A stretch of 64,000 bases of DNA, taken from Paenibacillus plantiphilus. Lineage in GTDB: Bacteria > Bacillota > Bacilli > Paenibacillales > Paenibacillaceae. This document shows, in pieces, positions 35,101 to 45,094 of this stretch; the stretch's first letter is position 1, and each line of letters begins with the position of its first letter. Where the stretch lies: NCBI RefSeq assembly GCF_927798095.1, contig NZ_CAKMMF010000004.1, forward strand, positions 124,001 through 188,000, in the 5' to 3' direction. Position numbers and translations under genes: made by a program. The notes below the pieces were generated by a model, which worked only from the letters and a program-made list of their open reading frames with translations, searched no databases and was not told the origin of the DNA.

Positions 35101-37770
35101 TTAGGAGCTAATCTTTCCTGCATCGTATTGATCCAGCGTAAGAAGAACCTCCCTTGGCTTGCTTCCTTCATAAGGGCCGATAATATGCTTTGCTTCCATT
35201 TGGTCAATGAGCCGCGCGGCCCTTGTATAGCCAATTCTCATCCGGCGCTGCAGCAGCGATACAGAGGCCTGCTTCGCTTCCAGCACGATGCGAACCGCTT
35301 GATCGAACAGCTCATCCTGCATCTCATCCATTTCTTGTACACTGTCATCGATTTCGGGCACAAGATCCTCTTTGTACTCCGCTTCCCCCTGCTCGCGAGA
35401 AAAGGCTACAACCGCCTCCACTTCCCCATCGGACAGAAATGCCCCTTGAACCCGTATCGGCTTCGACATTCCCACCGGCAGGAACAGCATATCTCCCCGA
35501 CCGAGCAGCTTCTCAGCACCGACCATGTCAAGAATCGTCCGCGAATCGACCTGTGATGACACGCCGAATGCAATTCTGGACGGAATATTCGCTTTGATGA
35601 CACCTGTAATGACATCTACAGACGGACGCTGTGTTGCGATGATGAGATGAATGCCGGCTGCACGCGCCATCTGCGCGAGACGGCAGATGGCGTCCTCAAC
35701 GTCATTGGCTGCAACCATCATGAGATCTGCCAGCTCATCCACAATGACGACGATGAATGGGAGCACAGCAGCAGGATTATCAGCCATCAGCGTATTATAG
35801 CCTTCCATATTGCGCGTGCCTGATTTGGAGAACAGCTCATATCGCTTCTCCATCTCCACTACAATCTTCTTCAGTGCAAGCGAAGCCCGCCTTGGATCTG
35901 TAACGACAGGCGCAAGCAAATGCGGAATGCCGTTGTACATATTGAGCTCAACCATCTTGGGATCAATCATGAGAAACTTCACTTCATCCGGTCTTGCTTT
36001 GTACAGGATGCTCGTTATAATGCCGTTAATACAAACGGACTTGCCTGAGCCTGTCGCTCCTGCCACAAGCAAGTGGGGCATCTTCGCCAAATTGCCGATA
36101 ATCGGCTGGCCGGATATATCCCGCCCAAACGATATGGAGAGCTTGGACGGCGCATTAAGAAACGCTGGCGTTTCCATGACTTCCCGCATCGTTACAACAG
36201 ATACTTCATTGTTGGGCACTTCGATGCCAATTGCGGATTTGCCTGGAATGGGCGCTTCCATCCGAATATCCTTGGCAGCGAGCGCCAGCGCTATATCGTC
36301 TGTCAGTCCGACAATCCGGCTGACCTTGACGCCTGTCGCGGGCTGTACCTCATACCGTGTTACAGCAGGCCCTCGGACAACATCAAGCACCTTGGCGCGA
36401 ACGCCGAAACTCTCCAAAGTCGCTTCCAGCTTCCTTCTGGAGTCATTTGCATCTGACAGATCACCCGCCCTGCCGCTTCCGCCTGGCTTGGCGAGCAGCG
36501 ACAATGGCGGGAGCTGATACGGCTTCTCGGATGGCGGACGACTCACCGCCGTCGCTGGAGCTTGCTGAGCGAGCGCTTCGCTTTGCTCTGTCAATGGAAT
36601 GCTTTCGACTGCATTTCGGGCCTGAACGTTAGTGGATTCATCATCATGCTGGAAATCATCGTCGTGTGCTGGATAACTTTCACCCTGCTCCTGAACGTGC
36701 ACCTGCTGCTGTTCCGTTGTTGGCTCATTCTCCGAATAAGCATCCTCCCAAGGGAGCGCTTCCTCTATAGGATGCTCCGGAACAGCAGCCTGTCCGTCCC
36801 CATTGAAGTTATAATCCTGCCAATCTTGCTCGCTGGCATGATCATCCTCATCCGCCCATTGAGGCTGCTTCCGGCCATGCGGCGGTGTAGCCGACAATCT
36901 TTCATCATCCATCAGCCACTCGCCGTCTCGTGCCTCCTGCTCATTGTCCTCCTGAGGAGGAGAATCATTGAACCACGAGAAGAAACGCGCTCCGCGTCCG
37001 CGAGGTCTTCTTGGCTGCTGCTCATGATCGTCGTCATCATCATCCATGTCATCATTCACAATAACGGCATTACCTCTGCCGTTCGCTGCTCTTGCAGGTG
37101 TGCCTGCCGGCAGTGCAGACGGCCTTTTAGCGATCAGCTTCTTTGCAAGCAAGGACAACAGACGCCCTCCCCTGCGATGAATGATTCGAGCTATGTCGAC
37201 ATAAGACTTCCCGGTCATGAGCATGATGGAAATCGCAAACATGACGAGCATAATGAACTTGGCGCCAAAATAGCCAAACAACCAATAAAGCACCGTATAC
37301 TGTACAGCTCCGGCATAACCGCCGCTTACTGATTGCTGAACCATAGCAGCTTCCTCAGTTGGCGGCGCTTCCAACAATGCTGCCCGCACATCGCTCCCAA
37401 GCTCAAGCATAATATAACTCGCCGTCAAGCCGCCTGTTGGCTCCGTCTTCCCATTCATGACCGATATGGAGCTGTAGAGCGTGCATGCCAGCACAAACAG
37501 GAGAAGCCCCGTTTTGCGGTTTGACCAGCCCGATGGCCAAGCCCGTTTGATCATAACGGCCAAGCCGACATAAATGCCGACAAGAGCCAGCACAAAGTAA
37601 AACTTCCCGAGAATAAGACCAAACAGCTTGGACAATGAGCGCCCCACAGTCGCCTCCCCTGAGAGCGCAATGACAGACAACGTTATAAGCAAAATACCGT
37701 AAACTTCATATTTGAGACTCGCAGCAAGCGAGTTTTTCTTCTTTCGTCTTCGTTTAGCCAACTTCGTCAC
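35101..37770 (-). CDS. spoIIIE: DNA translocase SpoIIIE/FtsK
   Basis: An 889-residue hexameric DNA pump that clears chromosomes across the division or sporulation septum. Four N-terminal transmembrane helices (first ~180 residues) are followed by a long Asp/Glu/Gln-rich linker (about 200-430). The motor domain has Walker [10 protein letters not shown] near residue 570 and Walker [15 protein letters not shown]. The C-terminal gamma winged helix recognises DNA orientation sequences ([18 protein letters not shown]). Locus order with tepA and ylzJ matches B. subtilis spoIIIE. Confidence 0.96.
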   Translation of the reverse strand: MTKLAKRRRKKKNSLAASLKYEVYGILLITLSVIALSGEATVGRSLSKLFGLILGKFYFVLALVGIYVGLAVMIKRAWPSGWSNRKTGLLLFVLACTLYSSISVMNGKTEPTGGLTASYIMLELGSDVRAALLEAPPTEEAAMVQQSVSGGYAGAVQYTVLYWLFGYFGAKFIMLVMFAISIMLMTGKSYVDIARIIHRRGGRLLSLLAKKLIAKRPSALPAGTPARAANGRGNAVIVNDDMDDDDDDHEQQPRRPRGRGARFFSWFNDSPPQEDNEQEARDGEWLMDDERLSATPPHGRKQPQWADEDDHASEQDWQDYNFNGDGQAAVPEHPIEEALPWEDAYSENEPTTEQQQVHVQEQGESYPAHDDDFQHDDESTNVQARNAVESIPLTEQSEALAQQAPATAVSRPPSEKPYQLPPLSLLAKPGGSGRAGDLSDANDSRRKLEATLESFGVRAKVLDVVRGPAVTRYEVQPATGVKVSRIVGLTDDIALALAAKDIRMEAPIPGKSAIGIEVPNNEVSVVTMREVMETPAFLNAPSKLSISFGRDISGQPIIGNLAKMPHLLVAGATGSGKSVCINGIITSILYKARPDEVKFLMIDPKMVELNMYNGIPHLLAPVVTDPRRASLALKKIVVEMEKRYELFSKSGTRNMEGYNTLMADNPAAVLPFIVVIVDELADLMMVAANDVEDAICRLAQMARAAGIHLIIATQRPSVDVITGVIKANIPSRIAFGVSSQVDSRTILDMVGAEKLLGRGDMLFLPVGMSKPIRVQGAFLSDGEVEAVVAFSREQGEAEYKEDLVPEIDDSVQEMDEMQDELFDQAVRIVLEAKQASVSLLQRRMRIGYTRAARLIDQMEAKHIIGPYEGSKPREVLLTLDQYDAGKISS

Positions 37771-37810
37771 CTCTGGTTGCCATTATACCATAGGTGCCAT
37801 CCAATGTTTA

Positions 37811-38038
37811 CTACTTGATAACGGCTGGTCCAAGAGCAATAACGTTTCCCGGCGACAGCTCCGGTCGCAAATAAGCGTCCAGCGGGCATTCAACGAGCCG
37901 GACAATACGCCCCACGCCCGGGGATAGCGGCTCCACCTGCATACGGACATCACCAATCACGATGTCCATATAGGCGTTCCTCTGCTCGTTCATCCCTTCG
38001 AATACGAGCTCAAGCGGAATATTGGTGTATATCGTCAT
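37811..38038 (-). CDS. ylzJ: YlzJ-like protein
   Basis: A 75-residue YlzJ-family protein ([39 protein letters not shown]). Its function is unknown; it is consistently found between tepA and spoIIIE in Bacillales. The start overlaps the tepA stop by 4 nt (ATGA), so translation is coupled. Confidence 0.88.
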   Translation of the reverse strand: MTIYTNIPLELVFEGMNEQRNAYMDIVIGDVRMQVEPLSPGVGRIVRLVECPLDAYLRPELSPGNVIALGPAVIK

Positions 38039-38778
38039 TGCGGCAGTCCTCCTATCCCGTTGCGCTTGCGCTCCTCGATATAGCCGTTCAGCTCCTGCAG
38101 CGCATGTCCAAGCCCGCCTACAGCATCGATCAGGCCATGCTTGACTGCATCAACGCCAATAACTGTCGTGCCAATATCGCGCGTCAGCTCACCCGTCTTG
38201 AACATTAGCTCCTTGAACCGTTCCTCTGTCACATTGGAATGCGAGGTAACGAATCTGACCACCCGCTCCTGCATCTTCTCCAAATAATCAAACGTTTGCG
38301 GAACGCCGATGATAAGTCCGTTGAGCCTGATCGGATGAATGGTCATCGTAGCGGTTTCCGCTATAAACGATTTGAGTCCTGCAACAGCAATCGGCACTCC
38401 GATCGAATGTCCGCCGCCAAGAACAAGAGTGACCGTCGGCTTCGTCAGCGTTGATATCATTTCCGCTATCGCAAGTCCTGCCTCCACATCTCCTCCAACT
38501 GTATTCAGAACGATGAAAATCCCTTCGATCTTCGGATTCTGCTCCGCTGCGACAAGCTGTGGAATAATATGCTCATATTTTGTCGTTTTGTTCTGCGGAG
38601 GCAGCACTAGATGTCCTTCAATCTGCCCGATAATCGTCATGCAAAAAATATTGGATTCCGCCTGCGGCGTCATCGTCTGACCTAATTGCTGTATAGTGTC
38701 TACAATCGGATTCACCATTTTTCGTTCCTCATTCGGCACCGGCTGCTCCATTGTATTGGCCCTTGTTTCTTCCCACAT
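38035..38778 (-). CDS. tepA: ClpP-class translocation-enhancing protein TepA
   Basis: A 247-residue ClpP-fold serine peptidase-like protein (TepA/YmfB). In B. subtilis it has been linked to protein translocation and sporulation. The crotonase/ClpP core runs from residue 60. [20 protein letters not shown] precedes the nucleophile region [17 protein letters not shown], where Ser in GGHSIG replaces the ClpP GxSAS form, and [10 protein letters not shown] carries the His. The ATG at 38778 has GAGGAGG 7 nt upstream. It is followed by ylzJ (4-nt overlap) and spoIIIE. Confidence 0.92.
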   Translation of the reverse strand: MWEETRANTMEQPVPNEERKMVNPIVDTIQQLGQTMTPQAESNIFCMTIIGQIEGHLVLPPQNKTTKYEHIIPQLVAAEQNPKIEGIFIVLNTVGGDVEAGLAIAEMISTLTKPTVTLVLGGGHSIGVPIAVAGLKSFIAETATMTIHPIRLNGLIIGVPQTFDYLEKMQERVVRFVTSHSNVTEERFKELMFKTGELTRDIGTTVIGVDAVKHGLIDAVGGLGHALQELNGYIEERKRNGIGGLPQ

Positions 38779-38948
38779 GCTGCTTCCTCCTCTGATATGA
38801 ACCTTAGATCCCGTCAATGCTGTTATGCTGCCCTGCTGCAGTATGGCTAGTCATATGTTTAAGCTGCCCAGCTTCGCCTAATTTTGACGACCGCTTTTCT
38901 ATAGGGCGACTATGTCTCGGCTCTCATAGTATGGAAGAACAATGTCGA

Positions 38949-38977
38949 TTTATACGAGAAAATGAACAATTACGCAA
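38949..38977 (-). promoter_or_regulatory. candidate sigma-A promoter of tepA-ylzJ-spoIIIE
   Basis: TTGCGT (complement of 38972-38977) and TATAAA (complement of 38949-38954) are 17 nt apart, just after the rnjB terminator and about 170 nt before the tepA start. Confidence 0.4.
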
Positions 38978-38978
38978 T

Positions 38979-39025
38979 AAAAAAACGGTTTCCTCCACCG
39001 GAATAACCGGACAAGAGGAAACCGT
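38979..39025 (-). terminator. intrinsic terminator downstream of rnjB
   Basis: ACGGTTTCCTC and GAGGAAACCGT (11 bp) enclose an inner CCGG-TTATT-CCGG hairpin, then seven T residues on the minus strand. Confidence 0.9.
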
Positions 39026-39036
39026 CTATAACTAAT

Positions 39037-40716
39037 CTATACTTCCATAATAATTGGCAAAATCATTGGGCGGCGACGAGTTTGCTCATAAAGGAAACGG
39101 CCAAGCGCATCCTTCACATTCGTCTTGAGCGAAGCCCATTCGTTCACTTTATCGTTCATAAGCTTATGAAGCGTCGTCGTAACAATGCGATTCGCTTCTT
39201 CAAGAAGCCCTTCCGACTCACGCACATAAACGAATCCACGCGAAATAATGTCTGGACCGGATAGAATCGTGCCATCCTGCTTGCTGAGTGTAACGACAAC
39301 AACGAGAATCCCATCCTGGGACAGCAGCTTGCGGTCACGAAGCACGATATTGCCTACATCGCCGACGCCAAGTCCATCGATAAGCACGTTTCCTGCAGGT
39401 ACTTTGCTGCCTTTGCGGGCTGCTCCGCCTTGCACTTCCACTGTATCGCCGTTATCGATGATGAAGATGTTCTCTCTTTCGATTCCTACTGCTTCTCCAA
39501 GCAATGCGTGCTGACGAAGCATGCGGTATTCACCGTGAATCGGAATAAAGTACTTCGGTCTGATCAGGTTAAGCATCAGCTTCAATTCTTCCTGGCTTCC
39601 GTGACCGGAAACGTGAACCCCGGATACCGAACCCGGACCATAGATCACATTCGCTCCAAGGCGGAACAGCTCGTCTACCGTGCGGCCAACATGGCGCTCG
39701 TTGCCAGGGATCGGCGTAGCAGCGATAATAACGGTGTCTCCTGGCAGAATATCGACTTTACGATGCGTTGAACGCGCCATGCGCGTCAAGGCCGACATCG
39801 GCTCGCCTTGGCTGCCTGTCGAAAGAATGACGACACGGTCTGCTGCCATCTTGTTCACTTCTTCCGGCTCGATAATCATACCTTCCGGAATGATCAAGTA
39901 GCCGAGCTCTGAAGCGATGGATACAACATTAACCATGCTGCGGCCAACGACTGCAATTTTACGTTTCGTTGCCATTGCGGCATTAACGACCTGCTGAATT
40001 CTATGCACATTCGAGGCAAAGGTCGCAACGACAACACGCTGCGTAGCTTTACGGAAAATATCCTCTAATTCTACCCCAATCTTGCTCTCCGATGGGGTAT
40101 AGCCTGGACGTTCTGCGTTCGTACTGTCAGACAGCAGCGCAACAACGCCGCGTCTTCCGATATCAGCAATGCGCTGAAGATCGGCATATTGATCGTTAAC
40201 TGGTGTGTGATCAAATTTGAAGTCACCCGTATGTACAACGGTTCCTTCTGGCGTGTCCAGGCATACACCGAGGGAGTCTGGTATGCTGTGGTTTGTTTTG
40301 AAGAAAGAAGCATGGATGGAGCCGAGCTCCAGTTCCGATTCGGCGTTAATAAGAATACGTTTCGTTTCGCCGAGCAGACCCGCTTCCTTCAGCTTGCCTT
40401 CAATAAGGCCGAGTGTAAGCTTCGTCCCGTAGACAGGCACGTTCAAATGTTTGAGAACATAAGGCAATCCGCCGATATGATCCTCGTGGCCATGTGTAAT
40501 CAGGATCGCTCTTACTTTATCCCGATTATCTGTCAAATACGTAATGTCTGGAATAACAATATCGATTCCGAGCATGTCCTCCTCGGGGAATTTCAATCCA
40601 GAATCCACGACTACAATGTCGTTCCCATATTGTATAACATACATATTTTTCCCAATTTCACCGACGCCGCCCAGTGCAAAAATAAGCAGCTTATCCTGGT
40701 TGTTCTTCTTAGACAA
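39037..40716 (-). CDS. rnjB: ribonuclease J
   Basis: RNase J (559 aa), a metallo-beta-lactamase/beta-CASP nuclease with 5' exo- and endo-activity on mRNA and rRNA. The zinc motif HGHEDHIGGLPYV is near residue 75; further motifs are HTGDFKFDHTP and the beta-CASP STGSQGEPMSALTRMA and PIHGEYRMLRQHA. The symbol rnjB follows the dapA/tepA location in B. subtilis (where rnjA is elsewhere); the sequence alone cannot separate J1 from J2. The start is TTG, with AGGGGG about 11 nt upstream. Confidence 0.94.
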   Translation of the reverse strand: MSKKNNQDKLLIFALGGVGEIGKNMYVIQYGNDIVVVDSGLKFPEEDMLGIDIVIPDITYLTDNRDKVRAILITHGHEDHIGGLPYVLKHLNVPVYGTKLTLGLIEGKLKEAGLLGETKRILINAESELELGSIHASFFKTNHSIPDSLGVCLDTPEGTVVHTGDFKFDHTPVNDQYADLQRIADIGRRGVVALLSDSTNAERPGYTPSESKIGVELEDIFRKATQRVVVATFASNVHRIQQVVNAAMATKRKIAVVGRSMVNVVSIASELGYLIIPEGMIIEPEEVNKMAADRVVILSTGSQGEPMSALTRMARSTHRKVDILPGDTVIIAATPIPGNERHVGRTVDELFRLGANVIYGPGSVSGVHVSGHGSQEELKLMLNLIRPKYFIPIHGEYRMLRQHALLGEAVGIERENIFIIDNGDTVEVQGGAARKGSKVPAGNVLIDGLGVGDVGNIVLRDRKLLSQDGILVVVVTLSKQDGTILSGPDIISRGFVYVRESEGLLEEANRIVTTTLHKLMNDKVNEWASLKTNVKDALGRFLYEQTRRRPMILPIIMEV

Positions 40717-40856
40717 GTGTATCTATACCCCCTAATAGTATTGCGAAACGCTGACAGTCATTGTTAAACGCTTACTAAACCGGCGTTTCATACAAAATCA
40801 TTGTCTTTAGCATTCGCTATTCCTTCAATTTAATGATCATTCTCAGTAGAAAGCCG

Positions 40857-40938
40857 CAAAAAATCCTAGCTGTGAAAAACCGACAGCTATCATGCCATAT
40901 AATCGTTAAATGGTGTTATTGGACTCCGCTCCAACACC
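40857..40938 (-). promoter_or_regulatory. structured leader with terminator-like attenuator before rnjB
   Basis: Two hairpins lie in the rnjB leader. The first (40912-40938) pairs GGTGTT-GGA with TCC-AACACC. The second (40867-40889) pairs TAGCTGT with ACAGCTA and is followed three bases later by seven T residues (40857-40863), the form of an intrinsic terminator. Together with the upstream promoter this fills the 380-nt gap and suggests attenuation. Confidence 0.5.
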
Positions 40939-40984
40939 TTAATACGCATTTCCAAATATTTGCCGCACACCGTCACTTGAGAAC

Positions 40985-41014
40985 ATTATACATGATTGAA
41001 AATATGAAATACAA
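40985..41014 (-). promoter_or_regulatory. sigma-A-like promoter of rnjB
   Basis: A perfect TATAAT (complement of 40985-40990) with TTGTAT (complement of 41009-41014) 18 nt upstream. It implies a leader of about 260 nt. Confidence 0.6.
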
Positions 41015-41043
41015 GTCATCAATTAAATCAGCTTACAAAAAGA

Positions 41044-41071
41044 AATAACCGATGCAATCGCACCGGTTATT
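41044..41071 (-). terminator. intrinsic terminator downstream of dapA
   Basis: AATAACCG...GCG pairs with ...CGGTTATT (8 bp plus inner GC pairs) and is followed by TCTTTTTG on the minus strand. It closes the dipicolinate/lysine operon. Confidence 0.85.
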
Positions 41072-41098
41072 GTCTAGTGCAATATAACCTTTGCTTTC

Positions 41099-41974
41099 TT
41101 ACTGCAGCAATTGTTTAAGCGCAGCTGTCTCCTCTGCTGTAGCATCGACAAGAGGCAAGCGAACGCCCCCAACAGGCAGGCCGCGAATGGCTAGTGCTGC
41201 CTTGACGAGCACTGGATTCGGTATCGCATATGGAAGCTCGAACAAGCCTTTTAGAATCGGATGGCATTTGCCATGCAATTGCGCCGCTTCGACGACATTG
41301 CCATTCGTATAAGCGGTGATCATACGCTTCAGTTCGCTGCCCACCACATGGCTGGCTACACTAACGAGACCATAGCCGCCGACTGACAGCACTGGCAACG
41401 CTGCGCTGTCGTCTCCGCTATACACACGGAAGCCTTCGGGTGCACCCGCAACAAGCTGGGTAACTTGATCCGTCGATGCACATTCTTTCGTAGCCACAAT
41501 ATTAGGAAGCTCCGCAAGACGAAGCGTCGTTTCGACCGACATGCTCACAACCGTTCGTGAAGGCACGTTATACAGCATGACTGGCAGTTTCGTTGCTTCT
41601 GCAATGACCTTGAAATGTCTGTAGAGTCCTTCTTGGCTCGGCCTGTTGTAATAAGGCACAACGAGCAGAATGCCATCCACGCCGCATTGCTCGGCCACTT
41701 GAGTCAGATGGATGGAATGGGCCGTATCGTTGCTGCCCGTTCCTGCAATGATCTTGCTCCGGCCGTTCGCGCGTTCCACAACAAACTTGAACAATGCCGC
41801 CTTCTCCGCATCGGTTAGTGTCGGCGATTCACCGGTCGTACCTGATACGACCAGGCTGTCACTTTGCTGCTCTTCAATTAAGTAATCGATCAACCGGCCC
41901 GTCGCATCCCAGTCAATCGCACCATCCGCGTCGAACGGAGTAACCATTGCAGTAATTAATCTTCCGAATTCCAT
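41099..41974 (-). CDS. dapA: 4-hydroxy-tetrahydrodipicolinate synthase
   Basis: DapA (291 aa), a class I aldolase that condenses pyruvate with aspartate semialdehyde. The Tyr of MLYNVPSRT (near 135) and the Schiff-base Lys of VATKECAS (near 163) are present, as are GTTGESPTL and GTGSNDTAHS. Its product feeds lysine and cell-wall diaminopimelate and, in the mother cell, dipicolinate through SpoVFA/B encoded upstream in the same cluster. GGAGGAG precedes the ATG, only a few nt after a hairpin repeat. Confidence 0.96.
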   Translation of the reverse strand: MEFGRLITAMVTPFDADGAIDWDATGRLIDYLIEEQQSDSLVVSGTTGESPTLTDAEKAALFKFVVERANGRSKIIAGTGSNDTAHSIHLTQVAEQCGVDGILLVVPYYNRPSQEGLYRHFKVIAEATKLPVMLYNVPSRTVVSMSVETTLRLAELPNIVATKECASTDQVTQLVAGAPEGFRVYSGDDSAALPVLSVGGYGLVSVASHVVGSELKRMITAYTNGNVVEAAQLHGKCHPILKGLFELPYAIPNPVLVKAALAIRGLPVGGVRLPLVDATAEETAALKQLLQ

Positions 41975-41990
41975 CTTGACTCCTCCTAAA

Positions 41991-42051
41991 AGTTTTGCGA
42001 AGCAAAACTAGCTTCGTAAGCATCTTCTTTAAAGTTTTGCGAAGCAAAACT
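41991..42051. repeat. tandem pair of 19-nt hairpin repeats between dapG and dapA
   Basis: AGTTTTGCGAAGCAAAACT occurs at 41991-42009 and 42033-42051; each copy is a perfect 8-bp inverted repeat around GAA. Each is followed by a related sequence, AGCTTCGTAAGCAT and GGCATCGTAAGCTT. The copy nearest dapA ends 3 nt from its Shine-Dalgarno. It may stabilise or process mRNA, or be a small dispersed repeat. Confidence 0.8.
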
Positions 42052-42084
42052 GGCATCGTAAGCTTGTTCTATTAGAATTCCCTG

Positions 42085-43299
42085 TTATTCATGTAACGAG
42101 AACTTGGCGTGAAGCGCGCGCAGCGCGTCCACCATATAGGTCTCCCTTACGAGAACCCAGATCGTCGTATTTGAATCCGCAGACTGCAAGATCGGCACTC
42201 CCTGCTCGGTAAGCGCTTCAACGATTCTAGCCATGATTCCCGGGACACCATTCATTCCACCGCCAATGATGGAAATTTTTGCGCAGCCGCTAACCGCAAT
42301 TGGCTCATAGCCGATACGTTGAAGTACAGCGACAGCCTGTTCCGCATCATGATCAAACACGGTGTAGACGGCGCCGCCTGGTGTGACATTAATAAAATCC
42401 ACACTAATAAGATGGCTGGCCATCGCTTGAAACACTTGCAGTTGAACATCGTTATGGCCATTCTGGACCTGCACCGTTATTTGCGTGATGCCCGTTACAT
42501 GAGCAACGCCAGTAACATGACGGTCAAGCACCATAGCCCCATAAACAGGATCATACTTATCGGTTACAAGCGTTCCTTCCTCATCCGAAAAGGTGGAGCG
42601 TACGCGCAGCGGAATTCTTGCTTGCTGAGCAATCTCCACCGCTCTGGGATGAATCACCTTGGCACCCTGCCTCGCCATGTTGCAAATCTCGGTATAACCG
42701 ACCACAGACAACGGTCTCGCATTCTCAACGATACGCGGATCGGCCGTTAGTATTCCGTTCACATCAGTATAGATATCCACTTGGTCCGCATGAAGCGCAG
42801 CGCCTAGAGCAGTTGCCGAGGTATCGCTTCCGCCTCTTCCCAATGTGGTCAGCAGACCTGATTCCGTCTTGCCTTGAAAGCCTGCTACAATGACAACCTT
42901 ATCTTCATGCAAATGACGAAAAACGGTCTCAGTCCGTATCTCAACAATACGAGCCCGGCCGAATTGGTTATCCGTCAATATGCCAGCCTCTCCGCCTGTA
43001 AGGGCCACGGCTGGAATTGATGCTGCTTGAAGCATGCCTTGCAGCATTACAGCAGAGATGATCTCACCGCAGCCAAGCAGCAGATCACGCTCTCTTGACG
43101 GAAGTGAATCGCCATTGGCTGGAAGAAGTGAAAGAAGCGTATCTGTGGCATAGGGATCCCCTTTTCGTCCCATAGCAGAGACGACAACGACAAGACTGTT
43201 TTGCCGCTGCCGCTCTCGCTGGATATGACGAAGCACGAATTGACGCGCTTCGTCAGTAGAAAGTGAGGTTCCGCCGAATTTTTGAACAAGGATGCGCAT
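42085..43299 (-). CDS. dapG: aspartate kinase (DapG type)
   Basis: A 404-residue aspartokinase, first step of the aspartate pathway. The N-terminal kinase domain begins LVQKFGGTSLSTDEAR and contains GRGGSDTSATALGAAL. Two C-terminal ACT domains (QVQNGHNDVQLQVFQAM and SIIGGGMNGVPGIMARIVEAL) bind an effector. Position and length match B. subtilis DapG, which is diaminopimelate-sensitive. The ATG at 43299 has GGGGG 7 nt upstream. It is flanked by asd and dapA. Confidence 0.95.
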   Translation of the reverse strand: MRILVQKFGGTSLSTDEARQFVLRHIQRERQRQNSLVVVVSAMGRKGDPYATDTLLSLLPANGDSLPSRERDLLLGCGEIISAVMLQGMLQAASIPAVALTGGEAGILTDNQFGRARIVEIRTETVFRHLHEDKVVIVAGFQGKTESGLLTTLGRGGSDTSATALGAALHADQVDIYTDVNGILTADPRIVENARPLSVVGYTEICNMARQGAKVIHPRAVEIAQQARIPLRVRSTFSDEEGTLVTDKYDPVYGAMVLDRHVTGVAHVTGITQITVQVQNGHNDVQLQVFQAMASHLISVDFINVTPGGAVYTVFDHDAEQAVAVLQRIGYEPIAVSGCAKISIIGGGMNGVPGIMARIVEALTEQGVPILQSADSNTTIWVLVRETYMVDALRALHAKFSLHE

Positions 43300-43370
43300 A
43301 GTCAAACCCCCGTTTCCACCTCAAAAAACGATGGATCGCAATGTTTGACAAGCCGCTCAGTTCCTATTCA

Positions 43371-44411
43371 TTATTTCTGACCGATTGCAATATACTCAGC
43401 AATTTGTACGGCATTCCATGCAGCGCCTTTGAGCAGATTGTCGGATACGATCCACATATTAAGCCCGCGCGAGGAACCAAGATCACGGCGCAGCCGTCCA
43501 ACGAATACATCCGGTTTGCCGGTTGCCTCTGAGGCCAGCGGATATTGCTGCCCAGCCGGATCGTCGACCAAAGTGATGCCAGGTGCATCCTGCAGCAGTT
43601 TGGCAATGTCCTCAAGCTCATAATCATTCTTCAATTCCACATAAACAGATTCCGAGTGGCCATTGACTACAGGAATACGCACACAGGTTGCAGTAACGTC
43701 AATGGACTCGTCACCCATAATTTTCTTCGTCTCACGAACCATCTTCATCTCTTCTAGCGTATAGCCATTCTCCGTAAACTTATCGATTTGCGGAATGGCG
43801 TTGAATGCGATCTGGTGCTTCACGGGCAAAGCGCCAACCGGCAAAATCTCCGGCGTCACTTCGTTGCCGGCGAGCACTTCGCGCGTCTGGCGATGAAGCT
43901 CGTCAATTGCGCGGCTTCCCGCACCGGATACAGCTTGATAGGTCGATACGATAACACGTGAAATGCCATAGCGGTCATACAGCGGCTTGAGCGCTGCAAC
44001 CATCTGAATCGTGGAGCAGTTCGGGTTCGCGATCAAGCCCTTATGCTCGCTTACTTTATCAATATTGACCTCGGGAACGACAAGCGGAGTCTCGGGGTCC
44101 ATGCGGAATGCGTTCGTATTGTCGATACATACTGCGCCATGCTGGATCGCATGCGGCGCAAGCACCTTGGTTACATCGCCGCCGGCGCTGAACAAGGCAA
44201 TCTCCACGCCTTTAAAGCTGTCCGGAGTCGCTTCTTCAACCGTATGCTCCTGACCCTTGAACGTTATCTTCGTGCCTGCCGAACGCGCAGAAGAAAGCAG
44301 CTTCAGCTCAGCAATCGGAAAGTTTCTTTTCTCAAGCAGACCAATGATTTGTTCTCCTACTGCGCCTGTTGCCCCTACAACGGCAACGTTAAATAATTTC
44401 TGATTCGACAT
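43371..44411 (-). CDS. asd: aspartate-semialdehyde dehydrogenase
   Basis: A 346-residue Asd that reduces aspartyl phosphate to the semialdehyde with NADPH. Dinucleotide-binding VVGATGAVGEQ is near residue 10, the active-site Cys in LIANPNCSTIQMV near 130, and catalytic VNGHSESVYVE near 247. GAGAGGGG lies upstream of the ATG. It sits between spoVFB and dapG. Confidence 0.97.
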   Translation of the reverse strand: MSNQKLFNVAVVGATGAVGEQIIGLLEKRNFPIAELKLLSSARSAGTKITFKGQEHTVEEATPDSFKGVEIALFSAGGDVTKVLAPHAIQHGAVCIDNTNAFRMDPETPLVVPEVNIDKVSEHKGLIANPNCSTIQMVAALKPLYDRYGISRVIVSTYQAVSGAGSRAIDELHRQTREVLAGNEVTPEILPVGALPVKHQIAFNAIPQIDKFTENGYTLEEMKMVRETKKIMGDESIDVTATCVRIPVVNGHSESVYVELKNDYELEDIAKLLQDAPGITLVDDPAGQQYPLASEATGKPDVFVGRLRRDLGSSRGLNMWIVSDNLLKGAAWNAVQIAEYIAIGQK

Positions 44412-44500
44412 TTGTGTCTTCCCCTCTCAAAAATCAAACTTATGTCAAGGATTTCTCCATTTGCATACGAGCTGTAAATGCGACACCCGCTTTAGCTTCG

Positions 44501-45094
44501 TTAATATTGAAAGCGTTCGATAAGGAGCGGCTGCAGCTGCTTGCCCTCAAGGGCAGCTTCGCAAGCTTCCGGCACAAGATCCATTCTCGCTACTAACGAA
44601 TTCGGCTTGTTCTCCGGATTATCCTGCCCGAACGGTACGAAATATACATTTTTGCATACTAGCAGTCTAGCAATATTAGCCGCATTGAGGCCGAGACCGT
44701 CATTCGTAGATATAGCTAATACTAATGGACGCTGGTTGCGCAGCTGCGCCTTGGCAGCCATCAGAACCGGACTGTCTGTCATCGCATTGGCCAGCTTGCT
44801 CGTCGTATTGCCCGTGCAAGGCGCAATGACGAGTACGTCAAGCAGCTTGGAGGGCCCTAGCGGCTCCGCATCTACAATAGTAGATATGAGCTCATTGCCG
44901 GTAATCGACCTAAGCTGGTTCTGCCAATCCTCTGACGAGCCGAATCGGGTGTCTGTAGACATAATTGTGCCTGTCACAATCGGCACTACCCTGGCTCCCT
45001 GATCTACGAATCGTTGAATGACCGGCATGACTTCCGCAAATGTGCAGTGCGAGCCGGACAACGCATAACCGACTGTTTTACCTTGCCATATCAT
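44501..45094 (-). CDS. spoVFB: dipicolinate synthase subunit B
   Basis: SpoVFB/DpaB (197 aa), the flavoprotein-like subunit of dipicolinate synthase, made in the mother cell to produce the dipicolinic acid of the spore core. Flavoprotein-family motifs are the N-terminal KTVGYALSGSHCTFAEV and APCTGNTTSKLANAMTDSPVLMAAKAQ. Its ATG overlaps the spoVFA stop by 4 nt, so the two subunits are translationally coupled. Confidence 0.96.
   Translation of the reverse strand: MIWQGKTVGYALSGSHCTFAEVMPVIQRFVDQGARVVPIVTGTIMSTDTRFGSSEDWQNQLRSITGNELISTIVDAEPLGPSKLLDVLVIAPCTGNTTSKLANAMTDSPVLMAAKAQLRNQRPLVLAISTNDGLGLNAANIARLLVCKNVYFVPFGQDNPENKPNSLVARMDLVPEACEAALEGKQLQPLLIERFQY

Noticed and set aside
44412-44500. 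Promoter for asd based on TTGACA near 44432
   Set aside because: A good -35 is present, but no acceptable -10 lies 16-18 nt downstream.
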